A stretch of 64,000 nucleotides of DNA from Leguminivora glycinivorella (lineage: Eukaryota > Arthropoda > Insecta > Lepidoptera > Tortricidae), in contig NC_062973.1 in NCBI RefSeq assembly GCF_023078275.1, positions 22,252,956-22,316,955 on the forward strand, given 5' to 3'. A program made the position numbers and the translations under genes. This document shows, piece after piece, positions 41,418 through 52,302 of this stretch. Every line of letters starts with the position of its first letter. Within the stretch, counting starts at the first letter, position 1. Under the pieces are notes generated by a model. That model saw only the letters and a list, made by a program, of their open reading frames with translations. It had not been told where the DNA came from and ran no database searches.

Positions 41418-41656
41418 TTTTCACCACACCAACACGAACAAAATACTGACTATAAAACATCAAACTAAATCAAATCCATCAATCTATTCAATATTTATAA
41501 TTCAAAATCATAATTTATAGATAAATTCTACCAGCCAGCTTAAGACATCAAGTTAAAATTTCTATGAAATTACTTTGCACTCTTGTGGATAAAATGCAAT
41601 TTTGCTATCTATTTTCGAATAGCAAAGTAAGCCTTTACCAGTTGGTGTGGTGAAAA
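41418..41656. mobile_element. MITE, TTTTCACCACACCAAC ends, copy 2
   Basis: 239 bp between perfect 16-bp inverted ends. Interior ACTTTGCACTCTTGTGGATA and TATTTTCGAATAGCAAAGTA. A right-half relic of the same family is at 55085-55237. Confidence 0.8.
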
Positions 41657-41784
41657 TAACTATTATCGGCTTGATAACTTTAGAGCACGTTTATGAATAT
41701 TGAAGGGGGTTAGTCTTTAGTCTTACTTTCTTATTCTTATATAATTATGTAAATATATTATGTTCATGTAAATAAAGACTTTGT

Positions 41785-42236
41785 ATACAGAGTGGGGCCT
41801 GTAACAAAGGCGAATAATTAAACTGTAGGCTATTCTCCTTATACTGATCAACATTTGTTCGGCATATAACTACTCTAAATAGAGTTCAGAGCTGGAAAAA
41901 AAAAACATAGACTATAAATATATACTTCGCAAACTATGTCAATTTTATTTATTAACTTTAAACAATTTTCCGATTTCTCTTTTTTTTCATAAAAAATTAA
42001 ATATTAACATCAAGGTACGCCGTCATCGGTTTAGTTGACGTTACCTGTCACGCTATTAACATGACACATTTCGCAGGACATTGCGTGTTAAAATAAACTT
42101 TAAAGTATGTTAATAATTAAAATACAAGTAATTTTTCAAAAGTCGCTGAACTATGTAATGTTGATGTCATGAAATCAGTTTGATGAGTACAAGCTTCAGT
42201 TAAATTTTTTGTTCCTATTACAGGCCACACCCGGTA
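41785..42236. mobile_element. MITE-like element, GGCCTGTAA ends
   Basis: Left ATACAGAGTGGGGCCTGTAA and right TTACAGGCCACACCCGGTAT are inverses with mismatches. The interior includes GTTGACGTTACCTGTCACGC. One copy in the window. Confidence 0.65.
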
Positions 42237-42271
42237 TGTCTAACAATTCCCACATTCGACTCTACAGCTTT

Positions 42272-42370
42272 AAAAAAAGCATAGCTCAAAAACAAAAAGC
42301 AAAAGCAAAACACAAAAACAAAAAGCATAAGCATAGCTCAAAAACAAAAAGCAAAAGCAAAAAACTTGAA
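42272..42370 (+). repeat. A-rich tandem repeat
   Basis: AGCATAGCTCAAAAACAAAA with AGCAAAAGCAAAA occurs twice, about 53 bp apart (from 42279 and 42332), with AAACACAAAAACAAAAAGCA between. The 89-residue lysine-rich frame crossing it is low complexity, not a gene. Confidence 0.8.
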
Positions 42371-42706
42371 CATTCCCGGGGCCCTGTGGTACCAGCAAAA
42401 AAACTAGTTAATATATATATTGCTGAAAACCACTCATTTCTAAGTGTATATGTTTTATTTGGAAACGGTGGGGGGTAGGGGGAGGGTCGATGTGGGGTTG
42501 TATAGAGACAGTCGATGCGTGGTCCGGAAAAATATGGATATTTGCTTTATTTTTGGTTGTTAACTTTTTAAACATTTTCAATACGTTTCAATTTACCATT
42601 TAAGAGCAATTAATTGTAAAACAATAAACAACTCATTTATTTTATTTCAAAATACTAATTACAAAATACTTTTCTAAAGTAAATACAAATGACTCATAAG
42701 TAAGTA

Positions 42707-42842
42707 AGGTGCATTAAGGTAATTCCGAATGACAGAAATGATCTGGTAATTCCGATAGGGGAATTTTGATATGATGGATATAATTACGAGTTTTATGCGA
42801 CTTTCGTAATTAGACGACTTTCGGAATTACCTTAATGCACCT
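42707..42842. mobile_element. 136-bp MITE, AGGTGCATTAAGGTAATTCC ends, copy 1
   Basis: AGGTGCATTAAGGTAATTCC and GGAATTACCTTAATGCACCT are perfect inverses. The interior AATGACAGAAATGATCTGGT is shared with 62657-62791. Confidence 0.88.
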
Positions 42843-43566
42843 CATAACATTTTTTTCCTTTGACCACAGAAATGCGTGGTTAAATTCTTTCTGCATCATC
42901 ATGTTTAATTTCATGACGCATTGGATTATCTGTAATGTCATTGAAATATGTTTTCAAATAAATAAATAAATAATAAATAAATAAATAAATAATGTTACAC
43001 TGTGTATACCTACGTCTATATTGTCTATGTTAGCAGCACTCTGTTTTGTACACGAACAGAATGAACTCGTAGCTTTGCAAGAATATGGCTAAGTTCTAAG
43101 TTAAATTATTTTCTTTACGTGTCTTCCTCGTCGTCGAGACAAGACTAATTCAACCCCGTTTTTCAGTTTTGTTTATATAGAATATTTCTTTCTCTCTTCT
43201 GGGGAACATTGTTTTCTTTGAATTGAAATTCTATTTTGTTCTGTTTGGAAAACGATTACTATGCTATAGCTGGAATTGTAATAGAAATTTCACAATGAAT
43301 ATTGAAAACGTTTGTTTCAATAATGGAAAAATTAGACGCAGGCTTGTAACAAACTCCAGCGGTATAAATATTTAGCAACGATATAATATTTTATTATTAT
43401 TCCTCTTTATTCATTTTAATTCTTAGGCTAGGTTTTATAATATGATTATAAAAGTAAAAAACGATTTATTTAAAATCATGAATTACAAAACAACAACATA
43501 GTAAAAACTTACAACTAATCACTTATACTAAAAATCTTACAAATAAAAACTTATACTACTTAATAA
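42843..43566. other. Stretch without recognised gene
   Basis: AT-rich with an (AAATA)n run near 42955-42992. The right part (43440-43566) may be the 3' untranslated end of the minus-strand endonuclease relic next to it. Confidence 0.4.
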
Positions 43567-44283
43567 CTACAAATAAAAAATTTGGCTCAAATCGTCGCCA
43601 GTGGGTAAGGTGCCCAGAAGGCTGGCCGCATTGCCCCGCTGGATAGCTATACTTATCCGCCGAGCGAAATACTGGCCAGCCCTCTGGTCACCAGATGCGT
43701 CTATGAGGCGCTTGGACAGCTCCTCATAGAGGCGACGCGCACTAGGCCCCCACGGCCCCAAGGTTTCAACCCCAAACGGTTCCAACCGCAAATATGTAGC
43801 TACTGCCGAGGTTGGCATACTTGCGACGTTTGAGGTCTTCAGCCGAGGATGCAGCCGCACCAGCACCAACTTTAGTGCTTGGAATATGGGACGGAGCTAG
43901 GGTGTCTACACATGTAGCATCCCAGACGAGCGGCCGACCTATACTCCAAGGTACCAGCGTCATCCCATCAGGCCGCTTGCCATTAACCCTGGCCAGGCCG
44001 TTGGGTTCGAGGACGGCCGGCACTTTTGCGCTAGCAAGGGCCCTCCGGATGACGTCGTTGAGGCTGGCATGGCGAGGAATTCTCCCGGCACTTCGGCTGC
44101 ATGAGAGGCCGTGGTGGCCAAGACTGTCCACCGTAGCTCCGCACTGGCAGCGATGGGGCAAATTTGTTGACGCCCCTATTCTGAGACAGGTGGCTAACCG
44201 GAATGTGGTGTTGTTCAGCAATGTTCCTACTGTGGTGGATGGGAGTGTATGTAGCCACAGACCTGACTCCCATTCCGCGGTAT
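43567..44283 (-). pseudogene. R2-type LINE C-terminus with restriction-like endonuclease domain, copy 2
   Basis: Minus strand: WESGLWLHTLPS, FRLATCLRIGAST, then PHRCQCGATVDSLGHHGLSC (C-X1-C-X8-H-X4-C), RHASLNDVIRRALASAKVPA, DGKRPDGMTLVPW, PLVWDATCVDTLAPSH, LKRRKYANL. A frameshift near 43790 follows, then EPFGVETLGPWGPSARRL, RLIDASGDQRAG, ISIAIQRGNAASLLGTLP and IFYL-stop at 43567-43569. Compared with copy 1 it lacks the MITE insertion and has a single break, so it shows the normal spacing. The 5' edge at about 44283 is where coding similarity ends; 5' truncation is normal for such elements. Confidence 0.75.
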
Positions 44284-45540
44284 TCCATATTTTATTATTG
44301 ATTTCAAATATATAAGTTTCAAAATTTGATTGCTACGTAGTCAATAGTCTATTCCGTAGTCATGTTTCGAATCAAAGGTGGTTCTTCGTCAGGTCATGAC
44401 ATGAGTGCTCGCAGCGGTTACACTGAAAAAATGTTTGCAAGATGTAAAATCTTTATCAGTAGTTTTAATTTTTTTTATTAGTTTAATTCATTGTACCTCT
44501 GTTGAGCAAAGGACTCTCATCGCTTTTACCACTCAACCCTGTCGTAACCCACTGGTCTCAAAAACGTCCATCCTGTATGATTATCTTTTTGTATGTAATT
44601 CCTGTACACACTTTTTAGGACTCCTTGATGGCGATGTGGTTTGAATTCACGATTTTTTTCGAGTCTTGCCCGTTAAAGGGTTAAAAATTTCTGCCAATCC
44701 GATAAATCCCTCCAAGTTTTTCCGCCTGAGCTCCTGCCTGCACTAAGTATCTTCTGTGAAATTTCATTTCATTTCAATTTATTATCAACCAACTTACACT
44801 AACAGGTAAACCAAACATGTGGGGAAAGCCTTACAGAAGACCGCAGCCAAATAGCACTAGTTAGTGTTGTGTTCCTGCCGGTGAGTAATGCCAGAGCTCA
44901 ACAGGGTGCGGTTGAAATCGGAACAACTTGTTCGTATATTGTCCTTTAGAGTCGTACATTGAATAAGGGAATTAACGAACTATGTGACAGGACTACGTTC
45001 ATAGGTTAATGACCGCTTTCCATACGGACCGTATGCTTGTTTGCCACCGACTGTATATAAAAAAAAAGTTTATAGTTACATTTTAAACATAACATTGAAT
45101 AAAATTAACGAACTAGACAGGACTACGCAATATTACATATACACTGTTTTAGTTTAAACATAACAACTTATTATACTACTTACTAAGTAATTAGCAGAAC
45201 CTATCCTACCTATTACCTACCTACTTATACCTACCTAAGAAAAAAAATGTGATTAACCTGAAGATTTACTTACCTATTAACTTTCTTCCTACTAGAAGAT
45301 AGGGAACCATTCTATGAATCGGTGGAAAGACGGATATTGCCGCTATTGTTGTTGTTGCATTAGACGAGTTCCAAGAATTTTCATCTTCATGGAGACTGCT
45401 AGGTATCATAGCGCCCGGAAGAGCGCTAGATCGTGGGCTGTCTTTTCTCAAACATCAAATATATTAAAACTGATATTGGTTCCTTCAGTATTACGTTTCG
45501 TGAATACGCCGAAAGAAATATTCTTACGAATCAGTTTTTG
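44284..45540. other. Repeat-scrap region without recognised gene
   Basis: 44770-45060 resembles a retroposon (TTAGTGTTGTGTTCCTGCCG, GCCAGAGCTCAACAGGGTGC, then ACCGTATGCTTGTTTGCCAC and A-rich). Frames of 79 and 82 residues at 44405 and 45314 lack recognisable motifs. Confidence 0.4.
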
Positions 45541-45688
45541 TAGGTACGGTCAACCAATTTGAATCCTAGGCCACTCTAGAACCCTTTCTTATTTAAACCA
45601 TGTTCTATTTGCCATAAGAAGTCACATAAGAAGTTACTGTGCAAAGGTTCTACAGTGGCCTAGGATTCAAATTGGTTGACTGTACCTA
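45541..45688. mobile_element. 148-bp MITE, TAGGTACGGTCAACCAATTT ends
   Basis: TAGGTACGGTCAACCAATTT with GAATCCTAGGCCACTCTAGA is the inverse of the right arm, which ends CAAATTGGTTGACTGTACCTA. Arms are about 43 bp with two mismatches. Confidence 0.85.
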
Positions 45689-45897
45689 TTAAAAATTTAA
45701 CAGTTTTTGTAATAATTTCAACATACCTCTGTTACTAGACTAACAATTAGAGTAATGATGGAATATTTCACCCATTACATACATTGGCTTCAGGAAACAA
45801 AATGGTTGATTCTGATAAACTTTCAAAGTGAGTCATTGGGTGCAAGTTAAAATCTTAGAATCGTATCACACCTTTCTTCAATCGCATTATACTTAGC

Positions 45898-46012
45898 GCT
45901 AGAGATGGGCCGAATATTCGGTAAATATTCGATATTCGGCATATTCAGCAAGTTTCTCAATGTTCGTATTCGGCCGAATAATTTGGTTGCATTGCCGAAT
46001 ATTTACCGAATA
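45898..46012. repeat. hAT-like terminal fragment, AGAGATGGGCCGAATATTCG
   Basis: AGAGATGGGCCGAATATTCG resembles hAT-type ends (CAGAGATGGGC). It is followed by repeated CGAATATT and TTCGGC words that pair with each other (GCCGAATATTTACCGAATA). A matching right end was not found. Confidence 0.4.
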
Positions 46013-46713
46013 AACAAAGTAAATAACTAATGAAGATCTTACGTATTCCATTGATAATAAGCTCCTATTTTAGTAGCTTTCTAAGGAACTACTAAAAATG
46101 CGTCAAAATATAAACACAATTGTTTTGTAAAAAAAAGTTATAAAACCGTAGTTTAAGAGTTGAGAAGAGTTCAGAGTTGTTTTAACTAAGTTTTTCTACT
46201 CCAGCACTTAAATCTGTCAATTAGATTATTGTCAGCGGTATCCAAATTAAGTTCATTTGAGTAACGATGAGAAAGTCTATTTGTCTATAGGTTCATAGGA
46301 TTACTGCTAGCAGTAATCATATGAATATAGGAGTTCTGTTAATTTTTTTTAAAAGCACAACTTCCATTTATCAGGTATGTTTTCATTTACAGTAATAAGT
46401 AACTTTTAATAATTAATATAATATTTAGGTTCATAATTTAAATCAAGATGAAAAAATAAACTTAAATGCGTTTTACATATTAGATATTGCAAAACAAAGG
46501 TAAAAATCATAAGTTTATCCAATAATTTTACATTCGACATTTAAATATTCTTGAACGCAACCACATTTTCGTAATTGAAAACCGGCTTATTTTCTATTTC
46601 TCTTGTCTATGGTATGTTTGACATTTGTAAACTTATCACGAAACTATTTGAATTATTTCGGTGGTGTGTAGTTTGTTTTAATTCGACGTTATTGTGCAAA
46701 AACATAAGTAATT

Positions 46714-46988
46714 ATGAGTGATTCTGGTGAAAAATGCACTTCCGAAGAAATCAAGGCTATGGGCGCTCAAAGTGACTGACAATTTGTTACATGAAAAGTC
46801 AGATAAAGCGTACCAAAAATGTTATGATTGTTTTGACATGGAAATTGCAAAAAAATGTTTCAACTTTCTCTGAAACGGCGTTGTTGGCATATTTTGAAGA
46901 ATTGTGCAACAAGTTCTCGCCATCAACATTGTGGACAGAATACTCAATGCTACGACGATCCACACAAATATTCCCATTCATTACATGA
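46714..46988 (+). pseudogene. Crypton-like tyrosine recombinase N-terminus, fragment
   Basis: ATG at 46714 opens MSDSGEKCTSEEIKAMGAQ. After a frame change near 46776 the next frame gives LLHEKSDKAYQKCYDCFD, and after another near 46838 a third gives NVSTFSETALLAYFEELCNK then FSPSTLWTEYSMLRRST. The pattern 'Y...F..W/C, S E..LLAYF.EL, STLW..YSML' is what I remember of the core-binding region of insect Crypton-type tyrosine recombinases. The catalytic R/H/Y part is absent, and MKx-GTAAGTAAC at 46985-46994 may mimic a splice donor. Assignment from memory; moderate. Confidence 0.5.
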
Positions 46989-47053
46989 AGTAAGTAACTA
47001 ACCCATTTTATTATTCTCGAATAGGTATGTATGTGGCTGTCGTAGAAAAAGTA

Positions 47054-47187
47054 TAGTATACAATCGTAACATTATGAAGGCTATAAAAGTCTCGTACCTT
47101 ACTTAGGCCACTCGGCAAGCCTTCGTGGCCTAACCGCGGTACTCAACTTTTATAGCCTTCATAACGTTACCGTTATATAATATACTA
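47054..47187. mobile_element. 134-bp MITE, TAGTATA...GAAGGCTATAAAAG arms
   Basis: ACATTATGAAGGCTATAAAA with GTCTCGTACC and AGGCCAC is the inverse of GTGGCCTAACCGCGG through CTTTTATAGCCTTCATAACG. Outer TAGTATA and TATACTA also pair. Confidence 0.8.
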
Positions 47188-48040
47188 TTTCATGTTCCCT
47201 ATTCTTTAGTTGTGTATAAGAATCCGCTGGGCGCGCAGATACGGTTTCGTTTGCAGAACATTTTGTAAGACAAGTTATCCACCTTTGTGGAACGCGAGCT
47301 TACGAATCTAATGCTACTTTTATACCATCAGTACTTCCCTAACTCATAAAGAAAAATGTATCTTATGATTTTACCCGTACGTTCCTATTAAATTCCTAGT
47401 GATTTTTGAGATGAGAGTTTTGTGAAGTTACGGATACGATCGAGGTTCAATAGGAACGTTTTATTTCGAAGCCCCACTGCAATACAGGGATAATCCTCGC
47501 TCCTGAAACTTATGTTACGCTTTCGTTTTTCTTGATACATTGTTTCCACTGGCAGCGTAGGATTAATATGAAATGGCACGAAACATTAAATGGAATTTGA
47601 TAAAGTAAGTACTGCGATATTTTCCGCTACAAATAATATTTCGTAAAATTAGAATGAGCTAACTTTGCCTGTGCATCCAATTATCCAATTTGGTTTAATT
47701 ACTTTTTGTTGAGAGCTAAACACAAATACCCGACTATCTGGTATTTTAGAATTTCGTTCCCATGCTCTTGGTAACTATAGATAATTAGATATACAATTAT
47801 ACATAATCTGAAGACCAACCGCCTGCCGACGCCAGTAGACGCGATATTGCGCACTGTTTAGACGAGCAAAGTGTAGTAGGTATTAACTCGTTCGATAAGT
47901 TTAATAACCAAGTGTGCCCCAGTTTCGGTTCTAATAGGTACATATATTATTTGTGGCAGGTGGGCAATAATTGTGTTAAGCTGTCAAATACTACCGATGA
48001 AAAAAGCATCTCAAAGAAGAAAAAAAAATCATTTGTAATG
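47188..48040. other. Stretch without recognised gene
   Basis: AT-rich, no inverted ends or coding signal. Short frames at 47388 and 47912 show no motif. Confidence 0.35.
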
Positions 48041-48740
48041 GCAGGTGTTCGTGTATTTTTAACCGTCGCCTCATATCTCTCAAGAAGGACGGTTATCAAG
48101 TCGTCTGTATGTTTTTTTTTTTATGTTTGTTCCTCGATATATCCGTCGTTACTAGACCGATTTTGAATTTTTTTTTTGATTGAATGTATATGCATACAGA
48201 TTGGTCCCATTTTTCTCAGAACCCAGGTCTGATGATGGGATCCTAGAGAAATCGAGGGAACTCCTCGAATCTGAAAGGCATACATATGGTGATTTTTGTG
48301 TTTTTAAAGGAACAGCATGCATTTAGGTACGGAACAGTGACATTTGGTGCAGTGGAACTGCTGATGATGGCCAGAACGGAACTCTTCAAATCTGAACGGC
48401 ACGCTTATAGTGACTTTGGTATTTTTATAAGAACAGCATGCACTTTCGTCCAGAACAGTGACATTTGGTGCAGTGGAACTGCTGATGATAGTCAGAACCG
48501 AACTCCTCAAATCTGAACGGCACACTAATAGTGACTTTGGTATTTTTGTAAGAAAAGCATGCATTTAAGTTCAGAACAGTGACATTTATTTAGTTATGTT
48601 TGTTAAGCATATTGCGTTTTCAAGTCAAAGTTTGTCAAGCTTCGATTTCTTATAATATAATCGGATTCATGAGGAATTGAGGAAACTCCTCAAACCTTAA
48701 CGTTATACGTATATTCATTTGTGTTGCCATCTAATAATTA
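48041..48740 (+). repeat. Interspersed repeat with internal 121-bp tandem units
   Basis: Starts TCAAGAAGGACGGTTATCAA and contains three units beginning GAACTCCTCGAATCTGAA at 48258, 48379 and 48500, exactly 121 bp apart. Each carries GAACAGTGACATTTGGTGCA and GCATGCA; the last is cut at about 48588. The ORFs running through it reflect the repeat and not a gene. Confidence 0.75.
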
Positions 48741-49464
48741 AAGCATTAAAAGCAGTTTTAAAAAATACTTACACATTTTCTACATAATCCAACATTCGCA
48801 AGTAGCTTTCACCAGAACCCGAAAGGCGACGGTTTTTTTTTCTTAAAAATTATTTGTGTTTAGCTGCGTAATCATGATCGACGTGATACATGATAAGGAT
48901 ATATAAACATTTTCCAAAGCCCAAAATAGCCGAAATTAGAGATTGTCACAGTGATATTGAATTTCAATTAAATTTTCACATTCTTTTATACGAATTGTGA
49001 TTCCATTTGTACCATTTGCGATTACTTTTTCCATAATACCTATGAATGTATAGGAAAGATCAATAGTAGCGGGTGAACCAACGCACCAAAAGTATCTGAC
49101 AGTATAACTTTTCTATACATATATTTTATAGAACACATCATTTTTGTATAGCGCTTAGAAAATGATAGACTTTTTTGAAACGTTATTTGATCTGCTACTT
49201 TGAATACTGCCTGTACTTATCTAAAGTATATCAACGGTAACTAACATTAAATTGCACTTTTACGGCAATCTCCATTCATATGACAAACTAGACCTGATAT
49301 ATTGCCGTGGCTTAGTGCCAAAAAGTGAACAGTTAGTCCATATCCCGGCGTGGCTTAAAATAACATGGTTCTAACGTGTTTGGCAGGAGGCTGATTCTTA
49401 CTTTACTATATGTTATTGATATCTAGTAGCTAGCTTTATGCGAGTATTGTTAAGTTATAAAGTA

Positions 49465-50974
49465 CCCAACTAGCAAAATAGTCTTGGATTGCGCACTTTA
49501 TAAGAGTAGTGGGCTTATAGCACTCTAATATTTGTTTTATAAAATGTTATGCTCTTATATTAGCCTTAGACAAGTTAGTACGCACTCTAGAACTCTCTAT
49601 CTCATTACTTAGTCTCATATGTGTATATAAGCGCATTTTATAATACTATTATAAGCCTCTTACTCCTACAATAACTTTTACGTAGATTCATTGTTCTTGA
49701 GAGTAAATGTTCTTATAGTCCCCTTCTCTAAGTTTATTTGATTTTATAATGGTCCTAATAAATGCTCTTGTAAGAACGTCAGGCTAATATCTGCATAACA
49801 TAAAAACACTATAAGTACATGCCTTTTTCATCTTATTCAAAACTATTATAAGATCAATAGCAGTAGTTTAGTAAGATATTAGAGCGATATTAGATCATTT
49901 GATGTTATAATAGCCTCAATAAATGTTTTTGTAAGAACTTCAGACTAATATCAGCATAACATAAAAATACAATAGTGCATCTTTTTGTGACCTTATTTAA
50001 AGCTATTATGAGATCAATAGCAGTAATTTAGTTCGATATTAGCGTGATATAGAATAAACATACTTAAATAAACAATAGATGAGATCAATATAAAGTGATT
50101 AGACCTTAAATCGATTTTGGGAACACAATTGTAAGTATACAACCATTTCACATCACCAACATTGCCATTTGAATAAAAAGTAAAAACAATAAGTATATTT
50201 GTTTTTATAGGGTCAAGTGATATAAAATCAGGTCAAGATAAAGAAAATGAGGTTTTATATAGGTAAAGCAAGGAACCCTAAATTAATTAAACATGGCCGT
50301 ATCATTGGTATTCAAGAATGCTAATATTAAGTAAATGATCTTATAATAGTCTAATAGCGCACTGAGAAAATGCAACTAAGTATAACAATGGCGTCTTTTT
50401 ACTGCAAATATAGAAATAAAATAATTAACGAGGATACAAAATACTATTATTTGAGTGGGCGCATGAAATTTGAAGTGTAAATAAGGGTCCATTTTACAGT
50501 AAATAATATTTTCCAAATACTTACTGCGCAATATGAAGAAGCACCAAGGATAATAAACACGCTATTATAAGTTTATAAGTATTACTAAATGGTAATTCGT
50601 ACCTTCAGTGTTTATTTTGTCACAACATTTTTTTTATATTATCACGCTACAGACCAAGCGTACCGTGTTGTCGTACAAAAATCAAAATAAGCTTGTTTAG
50701 GCTCATAAGAGTCTAACGTTGGACCAAAATAAGCCTATGCAGGCTTATAAAATACTTACCTGAAAGCGATATTAGCCTAAGGAGGCTTAAATTAGTTTTG
50801 GCATGATTACTGTAAAAGCAAACAGTATGCAATAAAAGTGATATTAGAACGATATTAAAATAAATACGCTTATAATTGTGCCCAAATCCAGGATTATACG
50901 ATGATATAGAATCAATATAAAACCAAAAAAATATAGTCTTGAGATCGTTGTAAGCGCGACTTTTGCTAGTTGGG
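49465..50974. mobile_element. 1.5-kb DNA element, CCCAACTAGCAAAA ends, TA flanks
   Basis: CCCAACTAGCAAAA at the left and TTTTGCTAGTTGGG at the right are perfect inverses, each bordered by TA (49463-49464, 50975-50976). The interior has no open frame of length. It has a tandem pair of about 164-bp units (about 49741 and 49905; TATCAGCATAACATAAAAA, GATCAATAGCAGTA) and many CTTATAAGAGC-like words. Non-autonomous; TA duplication would fit the Tc1/mariner group. Confidence 0.75.
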
Positions 50975-51057
50975 TAGGTTCAATTCATTAATGTAGGTAA
51001 ATCCTATATATATCTATCATTCTTACTTGCGTTATCCCGACGTTTAAGAAATACTAA
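50975..51057. other. Short stretch between elements
   Basis: Nothing recognised. Confidence 0.3.
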
Positions 51058-51284
51058 AGCCTCCGCCACACATAAAGCGTTTTGATAGCGTAGCGTTAGC
51101 GTAGCGTTAGCGGAGCGCAATGATAGCGGTGCGCCGGACGAACGCTGGCGTTCCGCTCGCAATCCGCTCTCGTTATTTCCCGCCAGCGTCCGCTGGGCGC
51201 AACGCCAGTGTTCGTTCGGCGCACCGCTATCAATGCGCACCGGTAACGATTCGCCCACGCTCTCGAAACGCGCATGTGTGACCA
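51058..51284. mobile_element. 227-bp GC-rich palindromic MITE
   Basis: GATAGCGGTGCGCCGGACGA then ACGCTGGCGTTCCGC is the inverse of GCGCAACGCCAGTGTTCGTT then CGGCGCACCGCTATC. The outer parts CACACATAAAGCGTTTTGAT and CTCGAAACGCGCATGTGTG also pair imperfectly. A TAGCGTTAGCG tandem lies at 51089-51110. Confidence 0.75.
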
Positions 51285-52302
51285 AGCTTGAATACTTAAG
51301 TCTATAGTAAACCGCAGTCATTTAGTACTACAAAATATACCTACACGCGTTTTCGCCTGTCAGTAAGATATTGCCAGAGTGTATAACGAGGGAGCGGTGT
51401 GTCCAATTTAGCAACGCGCATATTACACCATGTTTAAAGTTGCATGCGTCCATAGACTTCAATGATGATTACCGTTAGGCACCGCACGTCCGTATGCTTA
51501 TATACTATGTAATAAGAAACAATAGACAACGATTCGAGAATACTAGAACAGCTTTAAGTCAGGCATTAATTTTATAATGTAGGTATGTTCGGAAATCAAA
51601 ATGCCGCAGTTTAGGTTTAGTTCACACATTAACCCTGAAGGGCTCCTACTAAAGATACCCAAGTGCCCTGTTTATTATTGGTAATGTGCGTAAACTAATT
51701 CTGACAACGATAATAAACGTTAATGTTGTGTAATAATTTAAGATTTGTTAGTTATTATATGATAGATTAATGTCGAAAAATTTAGAACTTTTATTTTTTA
51801 CAATAACTTTTTAGAAAATGATGGCGGGGGCAATACCGTGCCCCCAGATTATTTATTTGATGTAAAAATTGAACTTAGTCTATAATACATCTTATTACAC
51901 ACCAAAATGGATGCCACTCAGCATATGCCGATGACTAAGTTGTTTAGTCACGTCATGGTGCTAGTTTTCAAGGCACCAGATTAGCTTCTACATTCGTCAT
52001 TTTAGTTTAGCCTTCAATCGTCCACTGGCCAGGATAGGACTCTATTCGTATACGCCTCTTATCAAGGTAAATACATTAACAATACGTCCCATTTTCATTT
52101 CAATTAGAACTCATTTACATAATTTATCGCGTTGCGAGAATTTTTCTCAGTTAAGTAAAACACATCGAAATGCCGGGACGTGGCCCGTGCACCTCGCCTG
52201 CTGTTGAAGTCGAATGTAAGAACGGAAGAACATGTTGTAGATATTTTGCGTTTTCGACCAGTTGGTATTAGCCCACACTTCGCCTATTCGATAACAGAAC
52301 TA
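51285..52302. other. Stretch without recognised gene
   Basis: No supported frame. GATGGCGGGGGCAATACCGT near 51821 is a plain GC spot. Confidence 0.35.

Larger units (their letters stand above)
40582..41702. mobile_element. Composite inverted-repeat element holding two other repeats
   Basis: Left end CCTTATTCTTAAACGTACTC then TAAAGTTATCAAGCCGATAA is the inverse of the right end (41662-41702, TTATCGGCTTGATAACTTTA then GAGCACG). Inside lie a copy of the GTCGGGGGTTAAAAA repeat (40651-40916), blocks with ACCAGCGGGTAAAAACGCAT and CACTCGCTTCGCTCGTGG, and the TTTTCACCACACCAAC MITE (41418-41656). No transposase frame. Confidence 0.7.

Noticed and set aside
43812..44315. Plus-strand 167-residue frame
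   Set aside because: Antisense shadow of the minus-strand endonuclease copy.
48258..48588. 121-bp units as a CRISPR array
   Set aside because: Units are long, diverged and contiguous, without separate repeat and spacer parts, and the genome is eukaryotic.
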